DNA from: Actinomadura flavalba DSM 45200
GTDB lineage: Bacteria > Actinomycetota > Actinomycetes > Streptosporangiales > Streptosporangiaceae
Direction of reading: 5' to 3'
Length of the DNA: 64,000 nt
NCBI RefSeq assembly: GCF_000374305.1
Contig: NZ_KB894093.1
Coordinates: 1,488,001-1,552,000, forward strand
Under the pieces are notes generated by a model. That model worked only from the letters and a program-made list of their open reading frames with translations, made no database searches and had not been told where the DNA came from. The translations under genes were made by a program, and so were the position numbers. This document shows, one piece after another, positions 1-8,518 of the stretch (position 1 is the first letter of the stretch; each line of letters starts with the position of its first letter).

Positions 1-22
1 ATTCACCTTTCTGGAGTTATGT

Positions 23-913
23 GTGCGTGCGCCCCGCGCTCTGATTCCCCTGCTCGCCGTCTGCGGAGCCGCCGCCATCGTCGCGTTCGCCGGAGCCGGC
101 GCCGCGATCGAGCACGATCCCGCGCCGGTCCTCGCCGACTCCGTCGTGGAGGACGCCGCCCCCGCCACGATCACCGCGATGACCTGGAACGTCTGCGGCG
201 ACGCGCGTCCTGAGTGCCCGTCCGGCACGGACCCCGGCGCGCTCGTGGACGCCGTGGCGCGCGAGGCCGCCGCCAACAGCGTCGGCGGCCGCCGGGTCGC
301 GGCGAACGCGATCCTCCTTCAGGAGGTGTGCTCGGCGCAGGTGACGGCGCTCGGCGACGCCCCGGCGTTCCGGGACTGGACATGGGTGTTCAGCCCCGAC
401 GCGCCCGACGCCGTCTGCGCGAACGGGCAGGGCCGTCCCGGCGTGGCGCTCGGCGCGCGCGGCCCGCTCGGCGACGTCCGCACCGTGGCGCTGCCCGCCG
501 ACCAGGGGCAGGGCCGCGCGGCGGTGTGCGCGACGTCGCCGCAGTGGGCGACCCGGCTGTGCTCGGCGTCGTTCAGCGACGCCGCCCAGGACCCGTCCGG
601 CGCGTGGCGCGCCCGGCAGGCCGCCGCGCTGGCGAAGGCGGCGGGCCCCGGCCGGACCGTCTTCGGCGGCCACCTCGCCGCCGAGCCCACCGCCCCCGCC
701 CTCGACGGCCTGTACGCCGACTTCGACGAGTGCGACGAGGGCCCCGACAGCCGCGACGGCGGCAAGACCCTCCAGGACTGGCGCGGCCACGCCGTCACCA
801 AGACCGACTACCTGTTCGTGAACGCGGAGTCGACCGTCTCCTGCGCGGTCCCCCGCAGCCCGAACCCGTCCTCGGACCATCGCCCGCTGACGTCCGTCGT
901 CCACTTCCCCTAG
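23..913 (+). CDS. Secreted endonuclease/exonuclease/phosphatase-like protein
   Basis: This 296-residue protein looks like an exported member of the endonuclease/exonuclease/phosphatase (EEP) fold. A hydrophobic signal-like segment covers residues 5-30. TWNVC (about residue 54) matches the first EEP strand, LQEV (about 99) carries the metal-binding Glu, TDYLFV (about 267) lies where the family has its catalytic Asp, and SDHRPL near the C-terminus is the terminal Asp-His motif. The family hydrolyses phosphodiester or phosphomonoester bonds with Mg2+; the substrate cannot be told. The GTG start is chosen because a GGAG lies 6 nt upstream; an ATG four bases earlier is in another frame. It ends tail-to-tail with the next gene, their stop codons overlapping. 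Function is inferred from motifs only. Confidence 0.8.
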   Translation: MRAPRALIPLLAVCGAAAIVAFAGAGAAIEHDPAPVLADSVVEDAAPATITAMTWNVCGDARPECPSGTDPGALVDAVAREAAANSVGGRRVAANAILLQEVCSAQVTALGDAPAFRDWTWVFSPDAPDAVCANGQGRPGVALGARGPLGDVRTVALPADQGQGRAAVCATSPQWATRLCSASFSDAAQDPSGAWRARQAAALAKAAGPGRTVFGGHLAAEPTAPALDGLYADFDECDEGPDSRDGGKTLQDWRGHAVTKTDYLFVNAESTVSCAVPRSPNPSSDHRPLTSVVHFP

Positions 914-1425
914 GCGGCGGCGCGGCGGCGCTGGTAGGACACGGTGACCGCCGCGAGCAGCGGCGCCCACGCGACGAGCGGCAGGTACAGGAAGCCGACG
1001 AGCGTGTGCCCGAGCGGGGTCATGCCGTCGTCGGGCAGCGTCCACCAGAACAGGAACGGCGTCCACAGGACGGCGAGGACGGCGACGCCCAGCCAGGCCG
1101 CGCCCGCCACGGCTCTGCGCGGCAGCGGCGCGCCGCCGACGAGCGGTACCCACCGCGGCGCGACCTCGCCCCAGCGGGCCACCAGCCCGAGCGTGAGGAG
1201 CGCGGCGGCCTCGGTGAGCAGGCTGAGCGCGACCAGGTAGACGGGCCCCCACGCCGAGGTTCCGACCAGCGCGCGCAGTCCCTCGTCGGTGTGGCCCAGC
1301 GGGAACCCGAGCGCCAGCCCGATCCGCCACAGCCCCGACGGCAGGGCGAGCAGCGCGGCGGCGTGCGCGGCCCGCCGCGCCCAGCGGGGCGCGGCGGCGA
1401 CGGCGGGGGCCTCGTCAACGATCAT
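910..1425 (-). CDS. Four-helix hypothetical membrane protein
   Basis: This 171-residue protein has four strongly hydrophobic segments (about residues 20-40, 55-80, 100-120 and 130-160) joined by short loops, and a basic RRR at the C-terminus. I recognise no catalytic motif. It is convergent with the EEP-like gene, sharing stop-codon bases. The ATG start follows immediately after a short Met-poor upstream stretch and gives a short polar N-terminus (MIVDEAP) before the first helix, which is a usual arrangement. No clear Shine-Dalgarno sequence is visible. The gene probably encodes an integral membrane protein of unknown function. Confidence 0.7.
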   Translation of the reverse strand: MIVDEAPAVAAAPRWARRAAHAAALLALPSGLWRIGLALGFPLGHTDEGLRALVGTSAWGPVYLVALSLLTEAAALLTLGLVARWGEVAPRWVPLVGGAPLPRRAVAGAAWLGVAVLAVLWTPFLFWWTLPDDGMTPLGHTLVGFLYLPLVAWAPLLAAVTVSYQRRRAAA

Positions 1426-1514
1426 GCCGACCACTCTGCCGTCGCGGCCGTCCCGGCACCTCACCCGCCCGGCCCGGCGGTCTCCCCCGCGAGAGGGAGA
1501 CGCACCGCCGGGCG

Positions 1515-3071
1515 TCAGTGGACGGCGCGGTCCTGGCCCTCCCAGTACGGGGTGCGCAGCTCGCGCTTGAGGATCTTGCCGGTGGGGTTGCGGGGGATGG
1601 CGTCGCGGCGGTCGATCGACGTCGGGCACTTGAAGTGCGCGAGGCGGCTCCGGCAGAACTCGATGAGGTCGGCGTCGGAGACGTCCTCGGAGAGCACGAC
1701 GACGGCCTTCGGCGTCTCGCCCCAGCGGTCGTCGGGGACGCCGATGACGGCGCAGTCGGTGACGGCCGGGTGCTGCATGACGACGTTCTCGACCTCGGCG
1801 GGGTAGATGTTCTCCCCGCCGGAAATGATCATGTCTTTGACGCGGTCGTGGATGTAGAGGTAGCCGTCGGCGTCGAGGTAGCCGACGTCGCCGGTGCGGA
1901 AGAAGCCGTCGGGCAGGAGGGCGGACGTCGTCGCGTCGGGCAGGCCCCAGTAGCCGACCATGTTCTGCGGGGTGCGGCACAGGATCTCGCCGACGTCGCC
2001 GAGCGGCACCTCCTCCAGCGTGGCCGGGTCGGCGATCCGCAGTTCGCAGCCGGGGCTGGGGAGGCCCGCGCTGCGCAGCCGGTGCGCGTTCGGTCCGTCG
2101 GGGACGTGGTCCTCCGGCGGGAGGTAGGTGATGGAGCCGGACGTCTCGGTCAGCCCGTAGACCTGCATGAACTTGGTCGTCGGGAACATCGCCATCGCGC
2201 CGCTCAGCACGTCGCCGCTGATCGGGGACGCGCCGTAGATGATGAGTTCGAGGCTGCTCATGTCGGCCTCGGCCACCTGCGGGATGAGCTGGAAGAACTG
2301 GAGCAGCACGGGCACGAGGAAGACGTGCGTGACGCCGTGCCGCTCGATGTCGCGGGAGAGGCCGACCGGGTCGGGCTCGCGGGAGATGACGCCGGTGAGG
2401 CCCTTGTACACGACGGCGATCGTCAGTACGCACCCGGCGACGTGGTACATCGGCATCGCGACCATGAGGACGGTGTCGTCGGTGATGTTCCACAGCTCGT
2501 CGGCGGCGGGCAGCAGCGCCAGGAAGTTGTCGTGCGTGAGCATCACGCCCTTGGGCAGCCCGGTGGTGCCCGAGGAGTAGAGCTGGACGAACACGTCGGA
2601 CGCGGCCGGTTCGTGCGCGGGCGGCGCGGCGCCCTCGTGCGCGCCGACCCAGTCGGCGTAGGCGGTGCGGCCCTCGGCGCCGCCGATGACGACGGTCAGC
2701 GCGGTGTGCTCCAGCTTGTCGGCGATGGCGTCGAGGACGGGCACGAACTCGGGCCCGACGACGAACACCCTGGCCCGCGCGTTGTTGACGATGAACGCGA
2801 CCTCGTCCGGCGAGAGCCGGTAGTTGACCGGGACCTGCGCGGCGCCGAGACGGGCGGCGCCGAACAGGATCTCGGCGTATTCGAGGGAGTTCTTGTCGAG
2901 GACGGCGACGCGGTCGCCGGCGGTGACGCCGGCCGCGGCGAGCGCCGCCGCGGCCCGGTCGACCCGCCGGTCGAAACCGGCGTAGGTGACGGTCTCGTCG
3001 CCCGCGTGGAAGGCGACGCGGTCGGGGTGGTTCTGCGCGTTCGCGCGCAGGACGTCGGTAAGACCCGCCAT
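1515..3071 (-). CDS. Long-chain acyl-CoA synthetase (AMP-binding enzyme)
   Basis: A 518-residue member of the ANL superfamily. It should adenylate a carboxylic acid with ATP and transfer the acyl group to CoA. The ATP-binding loop YSSGTTGLPKG lies near residues 165-175, YGLTETSG near 310, FFRTGD near 385, the hinge/linker DRVKDMIISGGENIYPAEVE near 400-420, and the catalytic Lys in PTGKILKREL near 500. All signature motifs are intact. The start at MAGLTDVL fits the family N-terminus and has AAGG 9 nt upstream; an ATG 48 nt further out (3119) would add a 16-residue extension unlike the family. Acid specificity (medium or long chain, or aromatic) cannot be read. A second ANL ligase lies at 53496. 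Confidence 0.9.
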   Translation of the reverse strand: MAGLTDVLRANAQNHPDRVAFHAGDETVTYAGFDRRVDRAAAALAAAGVTAGDRVAVLDKNSLEYAEILFGAARLGAAQVPVNYRLSPDEVAFIVNNARARVFVVGPEFVPVLDAIADKLEHTALTVVIGGAEGRTAYADWVGAHEGAAPPAHEPAASDVFVQLYSSGTTGLPKGVMLTHDNFLALLPAADELWNITDDTVLMVAMPMYHVAGCVLTIAVVYKGLTGVISREPDPVGLSRDIERHGVTHVFLVPVLLQFFQLIPQVAEADMSSLELIIYGASPISGDVLSGAMAMFPTTKFMQVYGLTETSGSITYLPPEDHVPDGPNAHRLRSAGLPSPGCELRIADPATLEEVPLGDVGEILCRTPQNMVGYWGLPDATTSALLPDGFFRTGDVGYLDADGYLYIHDRVKDMIISGGENIYPAEVENVVMQHPAVTDCAVIGVPDDRWGETPKAVVVLSEDVSDADLIEFCRSRLAHFKCPTSIDRRDAIPRNPTGKILKRELRTPYWEGQDRAVH

Positions 3072-3168
3072 GGGGAGGAACCTTTCGCCGTTGAACCGCC
3101 TGGGGTTGTCACGCATCATCCGGTCAACGTGAGGCAGGACACAAGTGGTTCCCGGCAGGTCGCCCCGG

Positions 3169-3342
3169 CTAGCGGTGACTCTTTCCCGACCCCGCCACGA
3201 CCTTGACGACGAGGAACACGACGGTCGCGACCACGCCGAGGAAGAGGAAGAACTTCAGCAGCGAGAACAGCCAGCCCAGAACGGTGAAGGCGAGCCAGAT
3301 CGCGAGGATGACTCCGATGACGGTGAGAATTGTCCGACCCAT
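3169..3342 (-). CDS. Small two-helix membrane protein
   Basis: A 57-residue protein made almost wholly of two adjoining hydrophobic segments (MGRTILTVIGVILAIWLAFT and FLFLGVVATVVFLVVKVV) with a basic tail SGKSHR. Similar tiny membrane proteins are widespread in actinobacteria, but I do not recognise a named function. The ATG at 3342 has GAAGG almost touching it; an upstream ATG at 3378 would add a charged 12-residue extension. I favour the shorter form because it starts directly at the hydrophobic core. It lies just upstream of the acyl-CoA ligase on the same strand. Confidence 0.55.
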   Translation of the reverse strand: MGRTILTVIGVILAIWLAFTVLGWLFSLLKFFLFLGVVATVVFLVVKVVAGSGKSHR

Positions 3343-3717
3343 GCCTTCACCGTAGGCGCTGCGGCGCGGGCCCCGCATCACCCTGCGGGAGGACTCCGGC
3401 GCGGCCGGACACCCATACCGAAGGCGGAGACCGACCCTGAGTTCCCACGGGACGATGACGACTTCCGGATGACCGCGCGGCCGGTGCCGATCGCGGCGGG
3501 GTTGTGACGGGGACCTCAGCCGTGATCTGGATCATCGCAAGTGGCCGGGTGGTCATCGGGGCGGGCCGGTCCGCACCGCTCTGACCAGGCCGAACGTACT
3601 GATTTACGGTCAGTTTGTGGCGCGGGTCACTCCACATAAGGATCTGCTTACGCACGGTAGCGTTCCCCCGGGTTATTGGACGGCGCGTCTCGGACGCGCG
3701 TGACCTGGAGGTTCTCC
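3343..3717. other. Intergenic region with leader hairpin
   Basis: This 375-bp gap separates the small membrane gene from the FG-GAP gene and must hold both promoters. I see no gene in it. A short inverted repeat ACTGA-N7-TCAGT lies near 3597-3613. A 7-bp stem GCGCGTC-TCG-GACGCGC lies just before the FG-GAP Shine-Dalgarno sequence, so the leader may be structured. No -35/-10 pair is convincing. Confidence 0.4.
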
Positions 3718-5124
3718 ATGCGTTTCCGGGTGGCGTACGCCCTGGGAGTGAGCGTCGTCGTCGGCGCGGCCGGACTGGTCGCCGCGCCCGCGCACGCCAA
3801 GGCCCCCGCCGGGGCCTACGACTTCGACGGCGACGGCCGCCGCGACCTCGCCCTCGGCAGCCCGGACGGGACCGTCGGCAAGCGCGCCGCCGCCGGGTTC
3901 GTCACCGTCGTCTACGGCGCCAAGGGCGGGCCCGACGCGCGGCGCCGCCAGGTGATCACGCAGGCCACGTCCGGCGTGCCGGGGGCGCCCGAGGCAGGCG
4001 ACCGGTTCGGCGCCTCGCTCGCGTCCGCCGACTTCGACCGAGACGGGTACGCAGACCTCGCGATCGGGGCGCCGGGCGAGGACTCGGCCAAGAAGAACGT
4101 CGGCACCGTCACGATCCTGTGGGGGTCGAAGTCGGGGCTGCGCGGGGCGACGGCGTGGGGCGAGGGCCGCACGGCCAAGGCCGGGAACCGGTTCGGCGAG
4201 GCGCTGGCGGCCGGCGACCTCCAGGGCGACGGACGGCCCGAGCTGTTCGCGACGATCCCGGGCACCAGCACGTTCACGTGGCTGACGTTCTCCGGCCGCA
4301 AGGCGAGCGTCCGCGCGGGCGGAACGTCCAAGTTCGACGTGAACCGGTCGTGGATCGCGACCGGCGACGTCAACGGCGACGGGCGCGGCGACGTCGTCTA
4401 CGGCTGGTACGACCACGACGACCCCCAGGTGAAGCACCGGCGCGGGTTCACGCTGTTCAAGGGCACCGCCGGGGGCGGCCTGACCCGCGACAAGACCGTG
4501 TACACGACGGTGCACGCGCTCGCCGTCGGTGACTTCGACGGCGACCGCCGCGCGGACGTCGCGGTCGGTGACACCTACGACTCGCCGTGGAACGGCGGCA
4601 GCGTCACCGTCCACCGGGGCTCGCCCTTCGGGCTCGGCGGTACGTACACGCTGCACCAGAACAGTTCCGGCGTTCCGGGCGTGGCGTCCGTCGAGGACAA
4701 CTTCGGGCATTCCCTCGCCGCCGGGGACGTCAACGGCGACGGCCGCGCCGACCTCGCCGTCGGCGCGCCGAAGGCCGACAGCGGACGCGTGTTCGACGCG
4801 GGCCGCGCGGTCGTCCTGTACGGCTCGCCGTCCGGGCTGACCGGCCGGGGCTCGCAGGCGATCGGCCGCAGCACGGCGGGCGTCCCGGGCGCCCCGCGCG
4901 CCTACGAGTACTTCGGCGCGCAGGTCTCGCTCCTCGACCACAACGGCGACGGCCGCGCCGACCTCACCGCCGGCACCCCGAACCTCAACGCCCCCGAGGG
5001 CGGCGTCACGACCGTCCTCGCCACGAAGACGGGCCTCACGCCGAACTCCGCGACCGTCCTGACCCCCCGCACCCTCGGCATCCCCAACCGCAAGGCCAAC
5101 CTCGGCGCAACCCTCGGCGGTTAG
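3718..5124 (+). CDS. Secreted seven-repeat FG-GAP/VCBS beta-propeller protein
   Basis: A 468-residue exported protein. The signal peptide (MRFRVAYALGVSVVVGAAGL then APAHA) is followed by seven integrin-alpha-like repeats. Each has a calcium-binding loop: DFDGDGRRDLALG, DFDRDGYADLAIG, DLQGDGRPELFAT, DVNGDGRGDVVYG, DFDGDRRADVAVG, DVNGDGRADLAVG and DHNGDGRADLTAG. Seven repeats are the number needed to close a propeller. The intervening YGxxxGL and FGASLA blocks are the FG and GAP elements. The ATG is fixed by GGAGG 6 nt upstream. Such proteins usually bind surface or matrix ligands in a calcium-dependent way; there is no catalytic motif. It ends tail-to-tail with the next gene, stop codons overlapping. 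Confidence 0.93.
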   Translation: MRFRVAYALGVSVVVGAAGLVAAPAHAKAPAGAYDFDGDGRRDLALGSPDGTVGKRAAAGFVTVVYGAKGGPDARRRQVITQATSGVPGAPEAGDRFGASLASADFDRDGYADLAIGAPGEDSAKKNVGTVTILWGSKSGLRGATAWGEGRTAKAGNRFGEALAAGDLQGDGRPELFATIPGTSTFTWLTFSGRKASVRAGGTSKFDVNRSWIATGDVNGDGRGDVVYGWYDHDDPQVKHRRGFTLFKGTAGGGLTRDKTVYTTVHALAVGDFDGDRRADVAVGDTYDSPWNGGSVTVHRGSPFGLGGTYTLHQNSSGVPGVASVEDNFGHSLAAGDVNGDGRADLAVGAPKADSGRVFDAGRAVVLYGSPSGLTGRGSQAIGRSTAGVPGAPRAYEYFGAQVSLLDHNGDGRADLTAGTPNLNAPEGGVTTVLATKTGLTPNSATVLTPRTLGIPNRKANLGATLGG

Positions 5125-5492
5125 GGGTCGAGGGACTCGTCGAGGAGGCGGAAGGTGGGGCAGGGCCAGCGCCACATGCAGGCGTGACAGCGGCGGATGG
5201 GGTAGGACGGGTCGCTGGAGATGCCGCCGGCGTCCTGCGGGCGGTGCAGGTCGGTGAGGCGGAGGCCGAGGTCGGTGAGGGCGAGGACGTCGTCGCGGGC
5301 GGCGGCGAGGAAGGTCAGGTCTTCCCGGGAGAGTCTGGTGCGGACCGGGACGAAGCCGGAGCGGTTCACGAGCCGGGTCAGGTACCGGGACGCGTCCCGC
5401 CAGGACGACGCCTTCTCCGAACGTGCCCGGATCGCCTCCAGCCGCTCGCGCAGGCGCAGCTCCCGCCGGTCGGGCTCTCGTCCGGACAGCAT
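5121..5492 (-). CDS. Hypothetical protein with C-terminal Cys-rich motif
   Basis: A 123-residue, mostly helical and Arg-rich protein with no signal peptide or membrane segment. The C-terminus RCHACMWRWPCPTFR has three cysteines (CxxC plus one more) and could bind a metal. I recognise no family. It converges on the FG-GAP gene and sits head-to-head with the STAS gene, about 240 bp apart. Codon use is like the neighbours, so I consider it a real gene of unknown role. Confidence 0.65.
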   Translation of the reverse strand: MLSGREPDRRELRLRERLEAIRARSEKASSWRDASRYLTRLVNRSGFVPVRTRLSREDLTFLAAARDDVLALTDLGLRLTDLHRPQDAGGISSDPSYPIRRCHACMWRWPCPTFRLLDESLDP

Positions 5493-5715
5493 CGCGGCGC
5501 TACCCCCCGTGTGTCGGCCCCGGTCGCGATCGGTTCAGGTTCTCTCACCCGGACGGCGGGCGGGGCGCGAATCCGGGAGTTCAGCGGGCGCTCCCGACGG
5601 CGTCACCTTCACGTAACGGTACGTTATACGCAAAGCGTACGGCGGGTGCGGGACGGCAACACGCCCGGGACGCGAAGACGGGCGCCGCTCTCTGGCCGAC
5701 GGCCCGTTCGCCCGC

Positions 5716-5721
5716 TAGTGT
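5716..5721 (+). promoter_or_regulatory. -10 box TAGTGT of a leaderless gene
   Basis: TAGTGT ends 7 nt before the GTG of the STAS gene. This is the TANNNT-to-start spacing typical of actinobacterial leaderless transcripts. Confidence 0.55.
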
Positions 5722-5728
5722 GCCGAGG

Positions 5729-6061
5729 GTGGAGCTAAACGTCTCGACTGCATCTCAGGGGGATCACGCCGTCGTCACGGCGACGGGCGAGCTCGACCTG
5801 TACACCGCGCCGCGGCTGCAAGCCGCGCTCGCGAGCCTGCTGCGCGACGAGGCGGACCACATCGTGGTCGACCTCAGCGGCGTCGAGTTCTGCGACTCGA
5901 CCGGAATGAACGTCCTTCTCTCCGCGATGAAGCGGGTCCAGGGGAAGGGCGGCTCGTTCGAGCTCGCGGCACCGCGCACCTCGGTGCGGCGCATCCTACA
6001 GGTCACCGGCCTCGACACGGTGTTCACCGTCGTCGACGCCGTGCCCGCCATGGACGGCTGA
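5729..6061 (+). CDS. STAS-domain anti-sigma factor antagonist
   Basis: A 110-residue single STAS domain like SpoIIAA/RsbV. These bind an anti-sigma kinase and release its sigma factor when the antagonist is unphosphorylated. GELDLYTAPRL near residue 18 and VVDLSGVEFCDSTGMNVL (about 42-60) are the family hallmarks, with Ser in CDSTG as the phospho-acceptor. The GTG start gives the usual family length and matches a leaderless -10 box 7 nt upstream. No cognate RsbW kinase is visible in the window, so the partner must be elsewhere. Confidence 0.9.
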   Translation: MELNVSTASQGDHAVVTATGELDLYTAPRLQAALASLLRDEADHIVVDLSGVEFCDSTGMNVLLSAMKRVQGKGGSFELAAPRTSVRRILQVTGLDTVFTVVDAVPAMDG

Positions 6062-6134
6062 CCGGCGAACGTCCGACCGACCGGCGGTCCGCGGGACGAC
6101 CCGCGGGCCGCCGACGTTTTCGCGCCGGGCCCAC

Positions 6135-6140
6135 TACGAT
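6135..6140 (+). promoter_or_regulatory. -10 box TACGAT of a leaderless gene
   Basis: TACGAT ends 7 nt before the ATG of the GT2 gene; no Shine-Dalgarno sequence is present, so a leaderless transcript is likely. Confidence 0.55.
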
Positions 6141-6147
6141 CACGCCT

Positions 6148-6876
6148 ATGCAGGACGTAGCGGTGATCATCCCGGCCAAGGACGAGGCGGACCGGATCGG
6201 AGCGACCGTCAAGGCGGCCCTCGGACTGGCCGGAGCCGACCTCGTCATCGTCGTCGACGACGGCTCCGCCGACGCGACCGGACAGGTCGCGCGCGAGGCG
6301 GGCGCCCGCGTCGTCCGGCACAGCCGCAACCGGGGCAAGGCCGCCGCCATGGAGACCGGCGCCGAGGCCGCCGCCCTGCTCGACGAGGGCCGCGAGCCCC
6401 GCCACCTGCTGTTCCTCGACGCCGACCTCGCCGAGACGGCCGTCGCCGCCGAACCCCTGATCGAACCCGTCCGCGCGGGCGACGCCGACATGACCGTCGC
6501 CGTCTTCTCCAGCATCGTGAAGCTCGGCGGGCACGGGTTCGTCGTCCGGCTGTCGCGCGACGGCATCCACCGCGCCACCGGCTTCACCCCCACGCAACCC
6601 CTCAACGGGCAGCGCTGCCTGACCCGCGCCGCGTTCGAGGCGGCGCGTCCGCTCGCCGCCGGGTTCGGCGTCGAGACGGGCCTCACCATCGACCTGCTGC
6701 GGCAGGGATTCCGCGTCCGCGAGGTCGAGGTGCCGCTCGCGCACCGCGCCACCGGCACCGACTGGCGCGCCCAGGCGCACCGCGCGCGGCAGTTCCGCGA
6801 CGTCGCCCGCGCGCTCGCCGCCCGCGAACCCGCCGTCGTGGCCGGGCTCGACCGGCTGCGCGGGCGGCGTTCGTGA
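6148..6876 (+). CDS. Family 2 glycosyltransferase
   Basis: A 242-residue soluble GT2 (GT-A fold) enzyme. VAVIIPAKDEADRIG opens the fold, VVDDGSADAT (about 36-45) binds the nucleotide, and LLFLDADL (about 91-98) holds the DXD-like metal motif. The later part, QPLNGQRCLTRAAFE and VETGLTIDLL, resembles glucosyl-3-phosphoglycerate synthase and dolichol-phosphate sugar transferase relatives. It lacks membrane helices. The next gene, a polyprenol-phosphomannose-type mannosyltransferase, begins 4 nt after its stop, so both probably act in one envelope glycan pathway, with this enzyme possibly making a lipid- or acceptor-linked sugar. Exact donor unknown. Confidence 0.88.
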   Translation: MQDVAVIIPAKDEADRIGATVKAALGLAGADLVIVVDDGSADATGQVAREAGARVVRHSRNRGKAAAMETGAEAAALLDEGREPRHLLFLDADLAETAVAAEPLIEPVRAGDADMTVAVFSSIVKLGGHGFVVRLSRDGIHRATGFTPTQPLNGQRCLTRAAFEAARPLAAGFGVETGLTIDLLRQGFRVREVEVPLAHRATGTDWRAQAHRARQFRDVARALAAREPAVVAGLDRLRGRRS

Positions 6877-6880
6877 CGCC

Positions 6881-8395
6881 GTGCCGATGATCGGGCATCC
6901 GACCTCCGCGACGGAGGCCGACATGCTCGTCGCGCCCCGGCGGGGCGGTGGACGGCTCGGCGCCGCCGGACTCGTCGCGATCGGTGGCGCGGTGGGGTGC
7001 TTCCTGCTCACCGCCCTGCTCGGGCCCTCGCTGTTCCAGCCCGCGCTGGACGGGCGCCCGGGGGAGCCGCCGTACGCGCTGGACGCGGGGGCGTCGCCGT
7101 ACCTCGTCGTCGGGCTCGTCGCGGGCGGCGTCCTGGCCGGGGCGGCGGGGCTGGCGGCGTGCTTCGCGGCGCTGCGGCGCGGCTGGAGCATGCGGGCCCG
7201 GCCGCTGCTGGTCGCCGGGCTGCTGGTCATGGCGGCGTTCACGTTCCTGCCGCCGATCGGGTCGAGCGACCACCTGAACTACGCCGCCTACGGGCGCATG
7301 GTCGTGCTCGGGCACGACCCGTACACCACGGGCTCGACGGACGTTCCGCACGATCCCGTCGTCGGGGCGACGGAGGAGTGGCGGCGGACGCCCTCGGTGT
7401 ACGGGCCGCTGACGACGGCGGCGCAGGCCGCCGCGTCGTGGGCGGGCGGGACGTCGGTGCGGCTGACGGTGTTCGGGCTGTCGGTGCTGAACGGGGCGGC
7501 GTTCGCGGCGACGGCGCTGATCCTGCACCGGCGCGCGTCCGGCGCGCGGGGGCGGTTGCGGGCGGCGCTGTTCTGGACCGTCAACCCGCTGGTGCTGCTC
7601 CAGCTCGTCGCGGGCGCGCACAACGACGTGTGGGCGGTCGCGTTGATGATCGGGTCGGTGGCGGTGTTCCACGGGCGGCCGACCGTCCGGAAGGCCGTGC
7701 TGAGCGGGGTGCTGGCCGGGTTGGGCGCGGCCGTGAAGCTGCCCGCCGGGCTGGCCGCCGCCGGTCCGGCGTGGACGGCGCTGCGCGGGCGGCGTCCCGG
7801 GGTGCTCGCGGCGCTGTCGGGGTCGGCGGTCGCCGTCGCCGCGCTGCTGTACGCGCTGGCGGGGCCGAACGTCCTCGCCCAGGCGGGGCGCGCGAGCGAG
7901 ATGGTGTCGTTCGCGACGCCGTGGCACCTGGTGGACGTGCACGTCACCGGCGACCGCGACGTCATCAAGATCGCCGCCGCGCTCCTGACGGTCGTGCTGG
8001 CGCTGCTCCTCTTCCGAGGTCTGCCCCGCACCGCCGACGTCCCGCGCGACGACCCCCGCCGCGTCGCGGCGGCCGTCGTCCTGGCCTGGCTCGTGGCGGC
8101 CCCGTACGTCCTGCCCTGGTACGACGGTTACGCCTGGGTTCTGCTGGCGTTGCTCCCGGCGTCCCGCTTCGACTGGCTCCTCCTCCTGCACACCACGGCC
8201 CTCAGCCTCGCCTACCTCCCCGCCCGGGGCCCCCGCGTCATCGGCCTCCCCGAGAACCTGTCCTGGCTACCGGAAACGGTGCGCCCCCTGATCGTCCCGT
8301 GGATCCTGACGGCAATCCTCCTAACCGTGCCCCTCCTCTGCCTGCCCCTCCGAACACCCCGACGACCGCCAGCACCAGGACGGCCCACCGACTAG
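6881..8395 (+). CDS. MptA/MptB-like polytopic alpha-mannosyltransferase
   Basis: A 504-residue integral membrane protein with about twelve hydrophobic segments. The periplasmic loop SSDHLNYAAYGRMVVLGHDPY (about 126-146) is typical of actinobacterial GT-C enzymes of the MptA/MptB type, which use polyprenol-phosphomannose to extend lipomannan-like chains; the Asp in the first loop is the usual catalytic base. NPLVLLQLVAGAHND is a second family block. GTG starts the gene 4 nt after the GT2 stop. The stop codon TAG is itself part of the first unit of a short CTAG-containing repeat array, so the C-terminal tail (PAPGRPTD) may have been reshaped by repeat insertion. Confidence 0.85.
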   Translation: MPMIGHPTSATEADMLVAPRRGGGRLGAAGLVAIGGAVGCFLLTALLGPSLFQPALDGRPGEPPYALDAGASPYLVVGLVAGGVLAGAAGLAACFAALRRGWSMRARPLLVAGLLVMAAFTFLPPIGSSDHLNYAAYGRMVVLGHDPYTTGSTDVPHDPVVGATEEWRRTPSVYGPLTTAAQAAASWAGGTSVRLTVFGLSVLNGAAFAATALILHRRASGARGRLRAALFWTVNPLVLLQLVAGAHNDVWAVALMIGSVAVFHGRPTVRKAVLSGVLAGLGAAVKLPAGLAAAGPAWTALRGRRPGVLAALSGSAVAVAALLYALAGPNVLAQAGRASEMVSFATPWHLVDVHVTGDRDVIKIAAALLTVVLALLLFRGLPRTADVPRDDPRRVAAAVVLAWLVAAPYVLPWYDGYAWVLLALLPASRFDWLLLLHTTALSLAYLPARGPRVIGLPENLSWLPETVRPLIVPWILTAILLTVPLLCLPLRTPRRPPAPGRPTD

Positions 8396-8518
8396 AGCCC
8401 CACTCACTAGAGGCCCCCTCACTAGAGGCCCACCGATTAGAGCCCCAACGACTGGGGGCCGATCGGCTAGAGGCCCCTCACTAGAGGCCCCTCACTAGAG
8501 GCCCACCGACTAGAGGCC
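8391..8518. repeat. Nine degenerate ~14-bp CTAG-containing direct repeats
   Basis: About nine head-to-tail copies of a unit around ACTAGAGGCCC, separated by CCTC, CACCG or similar. The copies vary (ATTAGAGCCCC, ACTGGGGGCC, GCTAGAGGCCC). The tetranucleotide CTAG, rare in this DNA, occurs seven to eight times in 130 bp. The first unit contains the stop codon of the mannosyltransferase gene. Confidence 0.75.

Noticed and set aside
3347..3655. A 102-codon minus-strand frame in the gap before the FG-GAP gene
   Set aside because: Unbiased codon use, no start signal, and it covers the space where promoters must lie.
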